Positions 1 through 8,124 of a stretch of DNA of 64,000 nt are shown piece by piece. The stretch spans positions 496,001-560,000 of the forward strand of contig LJCX01000028.1 in the NCBI GenBank assembly GCA_001298545.1. The letters are read 5' to 3'. How positions within the stretch are numbered: position 1 is the stretch's first letter; every line of letters starts with the position of its first letter. A program made the translations under genes and the position numbers. This stretch comes from Actinobacteria bacterium OV320. Its GTDB lineage: Bacteria; Actinomycetota; Actinomycetes; Streptomycetales; Streptomycetaceae. The notes below the pieces were generated by a model that was given only the letters and a program-made list of their open reading frames with translations, did no database searches and was not told the DNA's origin.

Positions 1-375
1 GAGCAGCTGACGGACCGTGACCTTGTCGCCGACGATCAGGCGCGCGGACGAGGCGTTGTTCGCAACGATGTAGTCGCTGTACGCCTTCTGGATGGTGACC
101 TTGGTGTTCAGATTCAGGTTCGTCTGCGACAGCACGACGTTCGCCGTCATGATCTTCGTGGTGGAGCCGGTGGACAGCTTGGTGTCCATGCCCTTGTTGT
201 ACAGCGCGGCGCCGTTCGCATTGTTCATCACGTAGCCGGTCTTGGCGGCGATCGTGGGCGTCGTGACGGCTTGTGCGGGCGCCGCGGTGAGGGCTCCGGT
301 CGCGAGCACTGCGCCGACGGTGACGGCGACGGATGCGGCCCTGCGGACTCGGATGCCCTTGGTGGCGGTTATCAA
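1..375 (-). CDS. D-alanyl-D-alanine carboxypeptidase, N-terminal part
   Basis: The first 125 codons are present and the gene runs off the left edge. A twin-Arg basic stretch and a hydrophobic segment ending in AAPAQA form a secretion signal of about 36 residues. The mature part contains S71-T-T-K74 followed by IMTA, the SxxK acylation motif of low-molecular-weight penicillin-binding proteins (peptidase family S11). Such enzymes trim D-Ala from peptidoglycan stem peptides outside the membrane. The SxN and KTG motifs lie beyond the edge. No ATG or GTG is available in frame, so TTG at 375 is taken as start; the ribosome binding site there is weak. Family call firm, start less so. Confidence 0.85.
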   Translation of the reverse strand, partial: MITATKGIRVRRAASVAVTVGAVLATGALTAAPAQAVTTPTIAAKTGYVMNNANGAALYNKGMDTKLSTGSTTKIMTANVVLSQTNLNLNTKVTIQKAYSDYIVANNASSARLIVGDKVTVRQLL

Positions 376-630
376 CTGAAATACCCCGATTACGTCGAAT
401 GCCCCTGCGATGCGGCCAAGTTGAAGGGGAAAGAAGAAGGGGCCGCATGTGTGTGACACGTAAGTAGCACAGAAAGTTGTGCGCTTGCTGGGCCGAATTT
501 CCGATTACTTGACCCGGCTCTTACCCGGCCCTCGCCCACCCCGCTTCCCGCGCCCCTCGTCGCGCCCCGCCGCGGGTCCGCATTCTGGACCGGTCCCCCG
601 TTGCGTACGTGTTGTATCTATCCTGTGGAC

Positions 631-1302
631 ATGCCGTCCTCCGCCCCGCCCGCCCCCGTCCCCGTGAAGCAACCGCCCGCCGCCGACCGGGTGTACGCCC
701 ACGTCAAGCAGGGCGTCCTGGACCGCCTCTACGAGGGCGGCACGCTCCTCACCGAGGGCGAGCTCGCCGAGGCCGTGGGGGTCTCGCGCACTCCGGTGCG
801 GGAGGCGCTGCTGCGCCTGGAGGTGGAGGGGCTGATCAAGCTCTACCCGAAGAAGGGCGCCCTGGTCCTGCCGGTCTCCGCACAGGAGATCGCGGACGTG
901 GTGGAGACCCGGCTGCTGGTGGAGGAGCACGCGGCGCGCAAGGCGGTCCCCGCCTCGGCCGCGCTGATCCAGCGGCTGGAAGAGCTGCTCGCGAAGCAGA
1001 AGGCACAGGCCGCGGCGGGCGACCTGGCCGCGGCCGCCGTGACGGACCGCTGCTTCCACGCCGAGATCGTCCGCAGCGGCGGCAACGACATCCTGTCGAG
1101 GCTCTACGACCAGCTCCGCGACCGCCAGCTGCGGATGGGCGTCGCCGTGATGCACTCCCACCCCGACCGGATAGCCAAGACGCTGGGCGAGCACGAGGAG
1201 ATCCTCCAGGCACTGCGCTCCGGGGACGCCGAGGCCGCCGTCGAGATCGTGCACCGGCACGTCGGCTGGTTCTCGCACCTGGCGCGCGGGGAGGTCCGAT
1301 GA
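631..1302 (+). CDS. GntR-family (FCD-type) transcriptional regulator
   Basis: Product of 223 residues. An N-terminal winged helix-turn-helix (about residues 15-80) contains the typical GntR stretch ELAEAVGVSRTPVREAL. An all-helical ligand domain of FCD type follows (about 90-215), with the expected Asp/His-rich positions (CFHAEIV, HEEILQAL). FCD proteins usually bind small organic acids and repress nearby transport or catabolic genes. The stop overlaps the start of the following MFS gene by ATGA, so the two are co-transcribed and the transporter is its probable target. The start at ATG 631 gives a compact N-terminus; an upstream in-frame TTG at 601 would add ten unlikely residues. The ligand cannot be predicted. 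Confidence 0.9.
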   Translation: MPSSAPPAPVPVKQPPAADRVYAHVKQGVLDRLYEGGTLLTEGELAEAVGVSRTPVREALLRLEVEGLIKLYPKKGALVLPVSAQEIADVVETRLLVEEHAARKAVPASAALIQRLEELLAKQKAQAAAGDLAAAAVTDRCFHAEIVRSGGNDILSRLYDQLRDRQLRMGVAVMHSHPDRIAKTLGEHEEILQALRSGDAEAAVEIVHRHVGWFSHLARGEVR

Positions 1303-2612
1303 GCCCCGGCCCCCGCAGCCTGAACTCCACCCTTCCGGGTGATCCACCGGGCGGACGGCGCGCGATGGCCGTCTGGGGGATCGGCGTCTCGGTCTACTTC
1401 GTCGCGGTCATCTTCCGCACCTCCCTCGGAGTGGCCGGCCTGGACGCCGCCGAGCGCTTCCAGGTCAACGCCTCGGCCCTGTCCACCTTCTCGATCCTCC
1501 AGCTCCTGGTCTACGCGGGCATGCAGATACCGGTGGGTCTGCTGGTCGACCGGCTCGGCACGAAGAAGGTGCTGACCATCGGCGTCGTGCTGTTCACGGC
1601 CGGCCAGCTCGGCTTCGCCTTCTCCCCGTCCTACGGCACGGCCCTCGCCTCACGCGCGCTGCTCGGCTGCGGGGACGCGATGACGTTCATCAGCGTCCTG
1701 CGGCTGGGAACCAGGTGGTTCCCGGCGCGCCGCGGACCGATGGTCGCGCAGTTCGCGGGACTGGCGGGGATGGCGGGCAACCTGGTCTCGACCCTCCTTC
1801 TGGCCCGCCTCCTGCACGGCATCGGCTGGACGGCGGCCTTCGCGGGCAGCTCGCTCGCGGGAGTGGTCGTCCTCGTCCTCCTGCTGCTGTTCCTGAAGGA
1901 CCACCCCGAGGGCCACGAGCCCGAGCCGTTCCCGCACCGGGGCGCGGCGTACGTCCGCCGCCAGATCGCCGCGTCCTGGCGTGAGCCCGGCACCCGCCTC
2001 GGCCTGTGGGTGCACTTCACCACCCAGTTCCCGGCGATGGTGTTCCTGCTCCTGTGGGGCCTGCCGTTCCTGGTGGAGGCGCAGGGCCTGTCGCGGGCGA
2101 CGGCCGGCGAACTCCTGACCCTGGTGGTGCTGAGCAACATGGTCGTGGGCCTGGTCTACGGCCAGGTCGTCGCCCGCCACCACGAGGCCCGGCTGCCGCT
2201 GGCCCTGAGCACGGTCGGCGCGACCGCCCTGATGTGGGCGGCCACGCTCGCCTACCCCGGCGACCGGGCGCCGATGTGGCTGCTCGTGACGCTCTGCGCG
2301 GTCCTGGGCGCGTGCGGCCCCGCCTCCATGCTCGGCTTCGACTTCGCCCGCCCGGCCAACCCGCCCGAGCGCCAGGGAACCGCCTCCGGCATCACCAACA
2401 TGGGTGGCTTCGTCGCGTCGATGACGACGCTCTTCGCGGTCGGCGTGCTGCTGGACGCGACCGGTGACGACTACACGATCGCCTTCTCCTGCGTCTTCGT
2501 CCTCCAGGCCCTCGGCGTCAGCCAGATCCTGCGGCTGCGCAGCCGCGCGGCCCGGCGCGAGCGGGAACGGCTGGTGGCGAGCCGCGTGGAGACGGTGCAC
2601 GTACCGGCGTAG
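1299..2612 (+). CDS. MFS transporter
   Basis: Product of 437 residues with about twelve hydrophobic segments, starting at MAVWGIGVSVYFVAVIF after a short cytoplasmic leader. Loop 2-3 carries the MFS-type G-x-L-x-D-R-x-G pattern (GLLVDRLGTKK). A second basic cytoplasmic loop occurs mid-protein (LFLKDHPEG onward). It overlaps the GntR gene by four bases and shares its promoter. It resembles the nitrate/sugar-phosphate/anion-symporter-like MFS groups regulated by GntR proteins. Substrate unknown; the regulator's small-acid ligand type suggests an organic anion, which is inference. Confidence 0.85.
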   Translation: MSPGPRSLNSTLPGDPPGGRRAMAVWGIGVSVYFVAVIFRTSLGVAGLDAAERFQVNASALSTFSILQLLVYAGMQIPVGLLVDRLGTKKVLTIGVVLFTAGQLGFAFSPSYGTALASRALLGCGDAMTFISVLRLGTRWFPARRGPMVAQFAGLAGMAGNLVSTLLLARLLHGIGWTAAFAGSSLAGVVVLVLLLLFLKDHPEGHEPEPFPHRGAAYVRRQIAASWREPGTRLGLWVHFTTQFPAMVFLLLWGLPFLVEAQGLSRATAGELLTLVVLSNMVVGLVYGQVVARHHEARLPLALSTVGATALMWAATLAYPGDRAPMWLLVTLCAVLGACGPASMLGFDFARPANPPERQGTASGITNMGGFVASMTTLFAVGVLLDATGDDYTIAFSCVFVLQALGVSQILRLRSRAARRERERLVASRVETVHVPA

Positions 2613-2616
2613 ACGG

Positions 2617-2672
2617 TCCGGAGGGCACAGAGGGCCCAGAGGGCGCAGTGGGCCCAGAGGGCGCAGTGGGAA
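2617..2672. repeat. Short GC-rich tandem repeat
   Basis: Degenerate copies of a 9-base unit close to GAGGGCCCA/GAGGGCGCA follow each other between the MFS stop codon and the promoter of the tRNA-like elements. Non-coding; function unknown. Confidence 0.6.
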
Positions 2673-2718
2673 CGGACGGCGTGCGGGTCGTTCAGGGCTC
2701 CTCGCCGCCGAAACACGG

Positions 2719-2748
2719 TTGAACGCACGCCCGTTCGACGTCTACCGT
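2719..2748 (+). promoter_or_regulatory. Predicted vegetative-type promoter for the tRNA-like leader
   Basis: TTGAAC at 2719-2724 and TACCGT at 2743-2748 are separated by 18 bases, matching a HrdB-type -35/-10 pair. Initiation about seven bases downstream would be near 2755, just before the first tRNA-like element at 2759. This predicts that the RNA begins with the cloverleaf. Prediction from sequence only. Confidence 0.5.
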
Positions 2749-2758
2749 CGGGCCTCAT

Positions 2759-2831
2759 CGACGTGTAGCTCAGTAGCCAGAGCGCCGGGCTTCAGACCCG
2801 GAGGGCGCAGGGGCGGAACCTGCCACGTCGG
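2759..2831 (+). ncRNA. tRNA-like element 1 (anticodon-position UCA)
   Basis: Folds as a full cloverleaf: a 7-bp acceptor stem (CGACGTG at 2759-2765 with CACGTCG at 2824-2830), the two-base linker TA, a 4-bp D-stem (GCTC/GAGC), a 5-bp anticodon stem (CCGGG/CCCGG) with loop CTTCAGA, a 5-base variable region and a 5-bp T-stem (GCAGG/CCTGC). It is not a normal tRNA: the D-loop has no GG pair, the T-loop is GGCGGAA instead of TTCRANY, and no CCA is encoded. The UCA anticodon would suggest selenocysteine, but the short variable arm and 7-bp acceptor exclude tRNA-Sec. Probably a tRNA mimic in the leader of the downstream gene. Confidence 0.6.
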
Positions 2832-2836
2832 CTCAT

Positions 2837-2908
2837 CGACGTGTAGCTCAGCAGCAGAGCACCGGGCTCGAGACCCGGAGGGGGCGGGGGCGGCACCCGC
2901 CACGTCGG
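2837..2908 (+). ncRNA. tRNA-like element 2 (anticodon-position CGA)
   Basis: Second cloverleaf, five bases after the first and with an identical acceptor stem. D-stem GCTC/GAGC, anticodon stem CCGGG/CCCGG, loop CTCGAGA, variable region AGGGG, T-stem GCGGG/CCCGC and T-loop GGCGGCA. Compared with element 1, the third T-stem pair changes from A-T to G-C on both sides, a compensatory change that supports a selected RNA fold. It too lacks the D-loop GG and T-loop TTC. The CGA anticodon would be serine, but there is no long variable arm. The next gene begins three bases after the discriminator position. Confidence 0.6.
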
Positions 2909-2911
2909 CTT

Positions 2912-5245
2912 ATGAACGACGACGCTGACCAGCAGCACCTCGCAGAGGCCAACCCGGGCTACGCCTCCGGCCAACTGGCCAGGGCGCTCAGCACCGCGCT
3001 CACCCACGAAGACCCCGACACCCGCCGGCGCGCCGGAGAACGACAGCGCGCCTGGCGGTCCGTACTGGCGGGCATGGTGAACGGACTGCTCACCATCGGC
3101 TCCCGCACACCGGTACGGGATCTGCCCGCGTGGGTGACGCCCGAGGTGCTCCGGGGCGGCTTCGCCACCGGCGCGCCGAGCGCCGGCGGGCCCCTGACGG
3201 AGTACGAGACCGAGGCCGCGCGCCGGGCCGGTGTGCCGCTGGACCGGCAGGCGCTGTTCGCGTACTGGCTGTCCGAGGACGGGCTGGCGCGGCTCTACGA
3301 ACTCCTCGACGGCGGACGGTACGAGGTGACCGTCCCCGAGGAGGCCGCCCTGCTCACCGTGGCCTGGCTGGCCCGGGCCGGGGAGACCGACGCGGCACTC
3401 GGACTCGTCGAGGAACTCGCCCCGTTCGCCGGACGGCTGCGGTTCACGCCCCGCCCGTCCACCCGACCGGCGCCCGACGCCGGCACGGTGCACCGCAGGA
3501 CCGTCGCCGAGGCCGGCGAGAGCCTGGCGCGGCGGCGGACCAGCGAGGCGGTGGAGGCTCAGCGGGAGGCACTGGCCGTGTGGCAGCCGTTCGGCGACGA
3601 ACTGCTCGCCCACTGGCTGGAGACCGCCGACGCCGGGCAGCCGACCCGGGTGCTGACGCGCGCCCCCGACGCCGCCTGGCACGGGCAGAGCGCCGAACTG
3701 CTGCGCCGTTACCGCGACCTGGCCGGCCGTCACACCCGCTGCACCAAGCACCTGAAGCCGAAGGAGAACCTGGGGATCCTGCGCGGGGCGCTGGAGGAGA
3801 CCGTCGCCGGACGGGAACTGGACGCGCGCCGGCTCGGGCTGCTGCGGCACGCCGTCACCTCCATGGTGCGGCGGCGCGGGCTGCCCGGCTCCGCGGAGCT
3901 CACCGCGCTGCGCGGGGAGCAGGCCGCGCAGGCGGCGCTGCCCTCGCATCACGCGCTGGCCCAGCTGGTGCTGCGCCGGCTGTCCGGGCTGGACCAGCAG
4001 GCGGGCGTGGCCGAGGTCGCGCCGCTCGTCGCCGCGGTCGGCGAGGAGGAGGCGCGGGAGACGGGGCTGCCCGCGGGCGCGGTGATTCCGGCGGGCGTAC
4101 GGCGGCCCGTCGAGGCCGCGCTGAGCGCGCCCCTGAGCACCCTGGTGGAACGCGGGGTGGTGCCCTCGGCAGAGGTGCTGGCCGAGCTCGTACCGCAGCT
4201 CGTCGCCGCCACCACCGCGCAGGCCTATCCCGACCCGGCCCTGCGCACGCTGGCGGCCGCCCACCACCGGGCGTTCGCGGGCCGCCGTTCGCTGCTGCTG
4301 CTCAACCTCCAGCGGCAGGTACGGGCGGAGGAACTGCCGTGGGTACGGGCCGTGGCCGGGCAGCGCGCGGACGGCGAGGCGGGCGCGGTGTCGGCCGTCG
4401 CGCTGCGCCGGCTCGGCGAGCTGGCCGTGCAGGCCTTCCCCGGCACGATCCTGCCCAACTCCCTGGTCCGTGAGCTGTCCGTGCTGGCCCGTCAGGCCGA
4501 TCTGGGCGCTCCCCTGGTCGAGGAGCTGGCCGCGGACATCTTCATGGGCACCTTCACCCCGAAGTTCCTCGCCGCGGCCCGGATCGCGGCGGAGCTGCTG
4601 GGCGGCGGCTCGCTCTACGAGCGCTACTACGCCATCGACTACCGGGCCGTCCGCAATCTGGCGATCGTCGAGACCGGCGAGGCGCTGACGAGGTCGTACG
4701 GGGCCCGGACCTCGCCCGGGTTCGCGAAGCTGTGCGTCGAGCGGGCCGAGGCCGGCTCGCGCCGGTCGCGCCGCGGAGGCGGATCGGTGGCCGCTAACGG
4801 CAAGGTGATCGAGCAGGCGCAGATCCTCACCACGCACAACCTGGCCACCCTGGTCCAGCGGGTCGGCATCGAGCCGGCCGCGGGCTGGCCGGACCTGGCC
4901 CGCCGCTGCTTCGTCACCGTGTGCCGGCTGACCGGCAGCGTGCACGGCAACCCGCGCCCGTTGGGCACGATCAAGGACGTGGCCTACGCCTGGCGGCAGC
5001 TGGTGTTCCACCTGTCCCTGTGCACCCCCGGCGAGCGGGCCCGCACGCTGGCCCGGCTGCCGGAGGAGCTGACCCGGCACCCCGGCCATGTGGCGGCCCG
5101 GCTGGCCCCCGCCCTGACCGGCCTGTACCAGGTCGCCGAGGGCGGCCGGGCCGACGAGGACACCGGGCGGCTGCTTCTCGGCTGGACCACGGACGGACAC
5201 TGGCTGCGTCCGGACCCGGACCCGGCCTCGGCCTCGGCGGGCTGA
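2912..5245 (+). CDS. Unrecognised 777-residue protein linked to tRNA-like leader
   Basis: I do not recognise a catalytic family. The protein is largely predicted helical, rich in Ala, Leu and Arg, with many regularly spaced amphipathic stretches that could form HEAT/TPR-like repeats. There is no signal peptide or membrane segment. A conserved-looking N-terminus (about residues 20-60) reads like an alpha-helical domain, and a Lys/Arg-rich patch near residue 610 (RRSRRGGGS) could contact nucleic acid. ATG 2912 has no Shine-Dalgarno sequence in the usual place: the G-rich stretch lies more than 20 bases upstream, inside the second cloverleaf. A helical-repeat RNA-binding protein, loosely comparable to Ro60/TROVE with Y RNA, is a possible analogy, but I see no vWA motif. 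Confidence 0.75.
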   Translation: MNDDADQQHLAEANPGYASGQLARALSTALTHEDPDTRRRAGERQRAWRSVLAGMVNGLLTIGSRTPVRDLPAWVTPEVLRGGFATGAPSAGGPLTEYETEAARRAGVPLDRQALFAYWLSEDGLARLYELLDGGRYEVTVPEEAALLTVAWLARAGETDAALGLVEELAPFAGRLRFTPRPSTRPAPDAGTVHRRTVAEAGESLARRRTSEAVEAQREALAVWQPFGDELLAHWLETADAGQPTRVLTRAPDAAWHGQSAELLRRYRDLAGRHTRCTKHLKPKENLGILRGALEETVAGRELDARRLGLLRHAVTSMVRRRGLPGSAELTALRGEQAAQAALPSHHALAQLVLRRLSGLDQQAGVAEVAPLVAAVGEEEARETGLPAGAVIPAGVRRPVEAALSAPLSTLVERGVVPSAEVLAELVPQLVAATTAQAYPDPALRTLAAAHHRAFAGRRSLLLLNLQRQVRAEELPWVRAVAGQRADGEAGAVSAVALRRLGELAVQAFPGTILPNSLVRELSVLARQADLGAPLVEELAADIFMGTFTPKFLAAARIAAELLGGGSLYERYYAIDYRAVRNLAIVETGEALTRSYGARTSPGFAKLCVERAEAGSRRSRRGGGSVAANGKVIEQAQILTTHNLATLVQRVGIEPAAGWPDLARRCFVTVCRLTGSVHGNPRPLGTIKDVAYAWRQLVFHLSLCTPGERARTLARLPEELTRHPGHVAARLAPALTGLYQVAEGGRADEDTGRLLLGWTTDGHWLRPDPDPASASAG

Positions 5246-5280
5246 GGCCGCGGGGCCGCGGGGCGGGAGGCCTCCGTCGG

Positions 5281-5560
5281 GGGCCGCCGGGTCCGCGGCC
5301 ATGGGTCCGGAACCACCGGGTCTGGACCACGGGGTCCCTGGGCCGCCGGGTATGGGACCACCGGGTCCTGTGGGCCGCCGAGTCCGGGACCACGGGTCCT
5401 GGGCCGCCGGGTCCGGGACCACGGGCCCTGGGCCGCCGGGTCTGGACCACCGGGTCCTAGGCCGCCGAGTCCGGGACCACGGGCCCTGGGCCACCGGGCC
5501 CCTGGACCACCGGGCCCCTGGACCACCGGGTCCCTGAACCACCGGGCCCTGGGCCGCGCC
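5281..5560. repeat. GC-rich minisatellite between convergent genes
   Basis: The roughly 350-base gap between the unknown gene and bkdC2 is filled by degenerate units built from ACCACCGGGTCC and GGGCCGCCGGGT. The last copies are near-perfect at about 16 bases (CTGGACCACCGGGCCC). Open frames through it on both strands are low-complexity Pro/Arg/Gly and have no gene signals. Repeats of this kind expand and contract easily; hairpins in it could also terminate the two convergent transcripts. Confidence 0.7.
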
Positions 5561-5596
5561 CCCTCGGGGTGCGCGGCCCGGCCGGCCGGGTCGCCG

Positions 5597-7120
5597 CTAA
5601 CCCCAGGTGATCAGCTTCCTGGGCTGCTCCAGGATCGCCGCCACATCCGCCAGCACCTTGGAGCCCAGTTCCCCGTCCACCAGCCGGTGGTCGAAGCTCA
5701 GTGCCAGCGTGGTCACCTGACGTGGCTTCACCTTGCCCTTGTGGACCCACGGCTGGAGCTTGATCGCACCGATCGCGAGGATCGCGGACTCGCCGGGGTT
5801 GAGGATCGGGGTGCCGGTGTCGACGCCGAAGACGCCGACGTTGGTGATGGTCACCGTGCCGCCCTGCATGGCGGCCGGCGACGTCCGGCCCTCCCTGGCC
5901 GTCGAGACCAGCTCGCCCAGGGACTCCGCCAGCTGCGGCAGCGTCTTGGCCTGGGCGTCCTTGATGTTCGGGACCAGCAGACCCCGGGGGGTGGCGGCCG
6001 CGATGCCCAGGTTGACGTAGTGCTTGACCACGATCTCCTGCGCCGCCTCGTCCCAGGAGGCGTTGATCTCCGGGTTGCGCTTGACGGCGACCAGCAGGGC
6101 CCTGGCGATCAGCAGGAGCGGGTTGACCCGCAGGCCCTGCATGTCCTTGTCCTGCTTGAGCTCCTCGACCAGCTTCAGCGTGCGCGTCACGTCGATCGTC
6201 ACGAACTCCGTGACGTGCGGCGCGGTGAAGGCCGAACCGACCATCGCCGCGGCCGTCGCCTTCCGGACGCCCTTGACCGGGACGCGGGTCTCACGGGCCG
6301 TGTCGTACGAGGGCGCGGGCACGGCCGCGGGGGTCGTGACCGGAGCCTGTGTCACCTGCGGCACCGGCTCGGCCACCGGGGCGGCCTGGGGCGCCGGGGC
6401 GACCGGGGCGGCAGGGGCCACCGCCGCGTGGACGTCCTCGCGCGTGATGATGCCGTCCGGGCCGGACGGGACCACCGTGGCGAGATCGACGCCGAGGTCC
6501 TTGGCCAGCTTGCGCACCGGCGGCTTGGCCAGCGGGCGCTCGCGCCCGGCGGGCGCGCCGCCGTGGCCGTTGAGCTCCGCCTGGATCGTGTCCGGGACCC
6601 GGGAGACCGCGATCTCCGGGCCCTTGCGCGGACGGCGCTTGGTGGAGGACGCGGCCACGCCGTACCCGACGAGGACCGGCTGGCGGCCGGATCCCACCGG
6701 CTTGGTGGCCTCGGCCTGCGGTGCTTCGGCCTGCGGTACGTCGGCCCGCGCCGCCTGCGGCTGCTCCTGCGGGGCGGCCGGGGCCTGGGCGGGCGTCTGC
6801 ACGGCCGCCTGCGCCGGTACCTCGGCGACCGGGGCGGCCACCGGGGCGCCGCCCGCTCCTCCCGACACGTCCACGGCAATGATCGACATGCCCACGTCGA
6901 CCGTGGTGCCCTCGGGGAAGTGCAGCGCGCGGACCACCCCGTCGTAGGGGATGGGCAGCTCGACGGCGGCCTTGGCCGTCTCGACCTCGCACACCACCTG
7001 GCCGTCCGTCACCGTGTCGCCGGGCTGGACGTACCACTTGAGGATCTCGGCCTCGGTGAGGCCCTCGCCCACGTCGGGCATCTTGAACTCGCGTACGGAC
7101 GCTTCCGTCATCGTCGTCAC
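5597..7120 (-). CDS. bkdC2: Branched-chain 2-oxoacid dehydrogenase E2 (acyltransferase), cluster 2
   Basis: Product of 507 residues. The N-terminal lipoyl domain carries the lipoylated lysine in VETAK50AAVE, followed by an Ala/Pro-rich linker with many PQAE and PVA segments. Next come a peripheral-subunit binding domain (RKLAKDLGVDL... near 230) and a C-terminal acyltransferase core ending with HRLVDG (His near 478), the catalytic His-Asp motif. It moves branched acyl groups from E1 through lipoate to CoA, supplying starter units for branched fatty acids and polyketides. A GAGGAG sequence sits six bases before GTG 7120, preferred over ATG 7111. It is the last gene of bkdA2-B2-C2. E3 is encoded elsewhere. 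Confidence 0.92.
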   Translation of the reverse strand: MTTMTEASVREFKMPDVGEGLTEAEILKWYVQPGDTVTDGQVVCEVETAKAAVELPIPYDGVVRALHFPEGTTVDVGMSIIAVDVSGGAGGAPVAAPVAEVPAQAAVQTPAQAPAAPQEQPQAARADVPQAEAPQAEATKPVGSGRQPVLVGYGVAASSTKRRPRKGPEIAVSRVPDTIQAELNGHGGAPAGRERPLAKPPVRKLAKDLGVDLATVVPSGPDGIITREDVHAAVAPAAPVAPAPQAAPVAEPVPQVTQAPVTTPAAVPAPSYDTARETRVPVKGVRKATAAAMVGSAFTAPHVTEFVTIDVTRTLKLVEELKQDKDMQGLRVNPLLLIARALLVAVKRNPEINASWDEAAQEIVVKHYVNLGIAAATPRGLLVPNIKDAQAKTLPQLAESLGELVSTAREGRTSPAAMQGGTVTITNVGVFGVDTGTPILNPGESAILAIGAIKLQPWVHKGKVKPRQVTTLALSFDHRLVDGELGSKVLADVAAILEQPRKLITWG

Positions 7121-7130
7121 GACCCTCTCC

Positions 7131-8123
7131 TCAGTACGCCAGGGCACGGTCGACGGCGTCGAGCACCCGGTCCAGGCCCGGCAGGTACTCCTCCTCCAGA
7201 CGCGCCGGCGGGTACGGGGCGTGATAGCCGCCGACCCTGAGCACCGGAGCCTCCAGGTGGTAGAAGCAGCGCTCGGTGATCCGGGCGGCGATCTCCGCGC
7301 CCGAACCGAAGAACACCGGCGCCTCGTGGACGACGACCAGCCGGCGGGTCTTCTCGACCGACGTCTGGATCGCGTCGAAGTCCATGGGGGACACCGAACG
7401 CAGGTCCAGGACCTCCAGGTTCTTGCCCTCCTCGGCGGCCGCGGCGGCGACCTCCTGGCAGAGCTTCACCATCGGACCGTAGGCGACGAGGGTCAGGTCC
7501 GTGCCCTCACGGACGACCTGGGCCTTGTGCAGCGGGCCGGGGATCGCCTCGAAGTTGACCTCGCCCTTGTCCCAGTAGCGCCGCTTCGGCTCGAAGAAGA
7601 TCACCGGGTCGTCGCTCTGGATGGCCTGCTGCATCATCCAGTACGCGTCGGACGCGTTGGACGGGGAGACGATCTTCAGGCCCGACACGTGCGCGAAGAG
7701 GGCTTCCGGCGACTCCGAGTGGTGCTCGACCGCGCCGATGCCGCCGCCGTAGGGGATGCGGACGACGACCGGCAGCTTGACCTTGCCGAGCGAGCGCGCG
7801 TGCATCTTGGCGAGCTGCGTGACGATCTGGTCGTAGGCCGGGAACACGAAGCCGTCGAACTGGATCTCCACCACCGGGCGGTAGCCGCGCAGGGCCAGCC
7901 CGATCGCGGTGCCGACGATGCCGGACTCGGCGAGCGGGGTGTCGATGACGCGGCTCTCGCCGAAGTCCTTCTGCAGTCCGTCCGTCACCCGGAAGACGCC
8001 GCCGAGCTTGCCGACGTCCTCACCCATGATCAGGACCTTGGGGTCCGCTTCCAGGGCGCGGCGCAGCGACTCGTTGATCGCCTTGGCAAGGGCCAGGTTC
8101 TTGGACGTCACGGTTTCCGCCAT
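7131..8123 (-). CDS. bkdB2: Branched-chain 2-oxoacid dehydrogenase E1 beta, cluster 2
   Basis: Product of 330 residues of the transketolase-like pyrimidine-binding/C-terminal type. Typical stretches are GEDVGKLGGVFRVTDGL near the N-terminus, PLAESGIVGTAIGLA, and GGGIGAVEHHSESPEA with the paired His residues that line the active site. It forms an alpha2-beta2 thiamine-diphosphate E1 with the next gene upstream, decarboxylating the oxoacids of Val, Leu and Ile. One base separates it from the bkdA2 stop (TGAGATG), and its own stop lies ten bases before bkdC2, so translation of the three is linked. About 55-60% alike by eye to its partner at 26.2 kb; a different substrate or growth phase use is possible. 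Confidence 0.92.
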   Translation of the reverse strand: MAETVTSKNLALAKAINESLRRALEADPKVLIMGEDVGKLGGVFRVTDGLQKDFGESRVIDTPLAESGIVGTAIGLALRGYRPVVEIQFDGFVFPAYDQIVTQLAKMHARSLGKVKLPVVVRIPYGGGIGAVEHHSESPEALFAHVSGLKIVSPSNASDAYWMMQQAIQSDDPVIFFEPKRRYWDKGEVNFEAIPGPLHKAQVVREGTDLTLVAYGPMVKLCQEVAAAAAEEGKNLEVLDLRSVSPMDFDAIQTSVEKTRRLVVVHEAPVFFGSGAEIAARITERCFYHLEAPVLRVGGYHAPYPPARLEEEYLPGLDRVLDAVDRALAY

Positions 8124-8124
8124 C

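Noticed and set aside
2759..2908. Authentic tRNA-Sec and tRNA-Ser genes
   Set aside because: The anticodon positions would allow it, but the variable regions are too short, the acceptor stem is 7 bp (not the longer Sec form), and D-loop and T-loop consensus bases are missing.
2792..5542. Long minus-strand open frame of about 916 codons over the unknown gene
   Set aside because: It is a high-GC shadow: Arg/Pro/Gly-rich, with no gene starts or known motifs, opposite to a gene with normal codon bias.
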